Shown here one piece after another: positions 62,661-64,000 of a stretch of 64,000 nt of DNA. The notes beneath the pieces were generated by a model. It did not search any database. It was not told the origin of the DNA and worked only from the letters and a program-made list of their open reading frames with translations. Within the stretch, counting starts at the first letter, position 1; every line of letters begins with the position of its first letter. Position numbers and translations under genes: made by a program. The stretch comes from Mastigocoleus testarum BC008 (GTDB lineage: Bacteria > Cyanobacteriota > Cyanobacteriia > Cyanobacteriales > Nostocaceae), in assembly GCF_001456025.1 (NCBI RefSeq), contig NZ_LMTZ01000107.1, forward strand, positions 201,296 to 265,295. Reading direction: 5' to 3'.

Positions 62661-62858
62661 AATTTTAAAACACCTCTTATCTTATACTAACATATTGAGT
62701 ATAAGATTGCCAGATAAATTAAGAAGGGGAATCAATTCCCCTGCGCCCTACATCCCCACAATTAAAATTAGGGGCTTTGGTCGCATCTTGGTAAGGTAAA
62801 CTAGGTGTAACTTGGACATTTCCCCTACTTTTAGGTGCAGACATACCCAAGTCTGAAT

Positions 62859-63190
62859 TTATAAACCAAAACCACCGACTACAAGGGTTTTCCCAATCCC
62901 CTGCGGGGACGCTGCGCTAACGGGACTAAAAGCTACTGTATGGAGTCTGTTCATCTTTACATCGAAAGTATCAAAAACTTCTCCTGTCTCTAACCCCCAT
63001 ATTATTACTGCTCCGTGGGAGTAAATATCTCCTTTCATACGGAAATAACCAGCAAGAAACTTACCATTAGGATCGATCACCAGAGAATTTACCCCACCTA
63101 CGGAGCCATCAGTCAAACTACGAACTAATTTATTCGTTATTATAATATTCCAAAGCTTTATTTCTTTATAGCCAAAACTCCTACTAGAGC
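62859..63190 (-). pseudogene. 5' fragment of the interrupted WD40-repeat gene
   Basis: The minus strand reads SFGYKEIKLWNIIITNKLVR, then TDGSVGGVNSLVIDPNGKFL and IIWGLETGEVFDTFDVKMNR, ending LVVGGFGL and a stop. These are WD40 blades. The frame stays open upstream to the edge of the transposase region near 63200, with no start. A GC-rich repeat (62893-62927) is inserted in frame as VSAASPQG within what should be FSPDGKT. Confidence 0.82.
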
Positions 63191-63209
63191 ACCAGTCCAG
63201 TAGAAGATA

Positions 63210-64000
63210 TTGACAAAAGGTACAGTTTTTGCAGAGGCTAATATTGGAGAACTGTGGTATCAGGAGTGCATACAGATGCGTCCAGAAATTTGGAAGCCTC
63301 CAGTAGAATTGTCAGTAGCAGAACAAAAAGTAGCCAAACGTATACGCAAAGCAAAGTTGTTCGTATTTTTGAGAAAAATACGTCACGAGTTATTCGACCC
63401 AGATTTTCAAAGGGAATTAGGGACAATTTTCAAAGATAGTAGTGTAGGATTGTGCCCAATAGCACCAGCACAATTGTCACTGGCAATCATTCTCCAAGCA
63501 TATACTGGAGTTTCAGACGAAGAAGCAATAGAAGCAATTGAAATGGACAGACGGTGGCAGCTAGTTTTAGATTGCCTCGATTGCGAGAAAGCACCATTTG
63601 GAAAAGGAACACTGGTAAGATTTCGAGCACTCTTAATAGCAAATTCTTTTGACCGACGGTTAATTGAAAAAACAATTGAAATGGCACAAAGTTCGGGAGA
63701 ATATAACTCACGTTCATTAAGAGTAGCCCTTGATTCGAGTCCACTATGGGGAGCCGCACGAGTCGAAGATACGTATAATCTATTAGGTCATGCACTACGA
63801 AAAGCGTTGGAGGTAATATCTCAGAATTATCAACAGGACTTAGTAACTGTTGCTACAAGTGCAGGAGCAGAAGTAGTGACAGGAACAAGCCTCAAAGCAG
63901 CTCTGGATTTAGATTGGGATGACCCACAAGCGCGAAATTTAGCACTGTCAACAATTTTACAAGCTTTGAATTCAGTTGAGTCCTGGGTAGAAGAAAAAAC
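63210..64000 (+). CDS. DUF772/IS1182-like transposase, 3' end outside window
   Basis: The frame is open from 63204 to the window end (at least 263 codons). TTG at 63210 and ATG at 63276 are possible starts. It reads LFVFLRKIRHELFDPDFQRE, PAQLSLAIILQAYTGVSDEE, KGTLVRFRALLIANSFDRRL and LRVALDSSPLWGAARVEDT. The DUF772 N-terminal domain (SDEEAIE...RWQL...FRALL) and the first DDE aspartate (ALDSSPLWG) fit IS1182-type transposases. It abuts the broken WD40 gene and probably removed its 5' end. Confidence 0.8.
   Translation, partial: MTKGTVFAEANIGELWYQECIQMRPEIWKPPVELSVAEQKVAKRIRKAKLFVFLRKIRHELFDPDFQRELGTIFKDSSVGLCPIAPAQLSLAIILQAYTGVSDEEAIEAIEMDRRWQLVLDCLDCEKAPFGKGTLVRFRALLIANSFDRRLIEKTIEMAQSSGEYNSRSLRVALDSSPLWGAARVEDTYNLLGHALRKALEVISQNYQQDLVTVATSAGAEVVTGTSLKAALDLDWDDPQARNLALSTILQALNSVESWVEEK

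Larger units (their letters stand above)
61430..62710 (-). mobile_element. IS200/IS605-type element carrying only tnpB (IS1341 group)
   Basis: The right end has a subterminal hairpin CCCC-GCCT / AGGC-GGGG at 61438-61459 overlapping the tnpB stop. The left side has a hairpin CTTATACT / AGTATAAG at 62681-62705 upstream of tnpB. No tnpA is present. Insertion splits a WD40 gene. The exact left border is uncertain: 62706-62858 may include more element sequence (GGGGAATCAATTCCCC palindrome at 62727-62742). Confidence 0.75.

Overview
The window looks like chromosome from a filamentous, probably heterocyst-forming cyanobacterium. The evidence is about two dozen HIP1 octamers (GCGATCGC), several heptameric short tandem repeats between genes, an hfq of the short cyanobacterial type beside dapF, TGD/Mla-type lipid transfer genes, a DUF3288 protein, clpC, and large STAND, WD40 and multi-PAS kinase genes. 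Base composition is AT-rich. No tRNA, rRNA or CRISPR array was found.

Layout. 1-8.1 kb: an AT-rich three-gene operon entering from the left (membrane-anchored coiled-coil protein, pentapeptide-repeat protein, small protein with Ile-Gly-Gly motifs), convergent with a CHAT-STAND-WD40 gene. 9-16.3 kb: a KefB-type antiporter, hfq divergent from dapF, and a NACHT protein with 18 HEAT repeats. 16.3-23 kb: an NTF2-like remnant, a membrane protein, a minus-strand cluster (NTF2-like, GNAT, YrhK-like, exported NTF2-like, YrhK-like, FMN azoreductase) divergent from an AraC regulator, a glycine-zipper peptide and a HugZ-like protein. 23-38.2 kb: mostly core genes (gatB, tandem histidine phosphatase, dihydroorotase-like protein lacking metal ligands, histidine kinase, CrtISO-type oxidoreductase, MlaF-like ATPase, MCE protein, DUF3288, clpC). 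38.2-50 kb: decayed gene copies, a second NACHT-HEAT protein, a gamma-glutamylcyclotransferase and two large hybrid sensor kinases. 51-61 kb: moaE, rplU/rpmA, a five-repeat protein of unknown function, a nucleotidyltransferase, an orphan FeoA, YwiC-like, DUF1353 and TPR proteins. 61.3-64 kb: a WD40 gene broken by a TnpB (IS1341-type) element and cut at its 5' side by a second transposase gene that runs off the window.

Two themes run through the window. First, there are three large STAND/NACHT receptors with internally homogenised repeats, and short Gly/Asn beta-type segments are shared between one of them and the left-edge operon; this resembles predicted cyanobacterial conflict or immune loci, but that role is inference. 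Second, small palindromes and GC-rich repeats are abundant, and several have been absorbed into reading frames (NACHT gene, histidine kinase, cyclotransferase, WD40 remnant). A short promoter-plus-terminator unit upstream of the histidine phosphatase gene is a good candidate small RNA.
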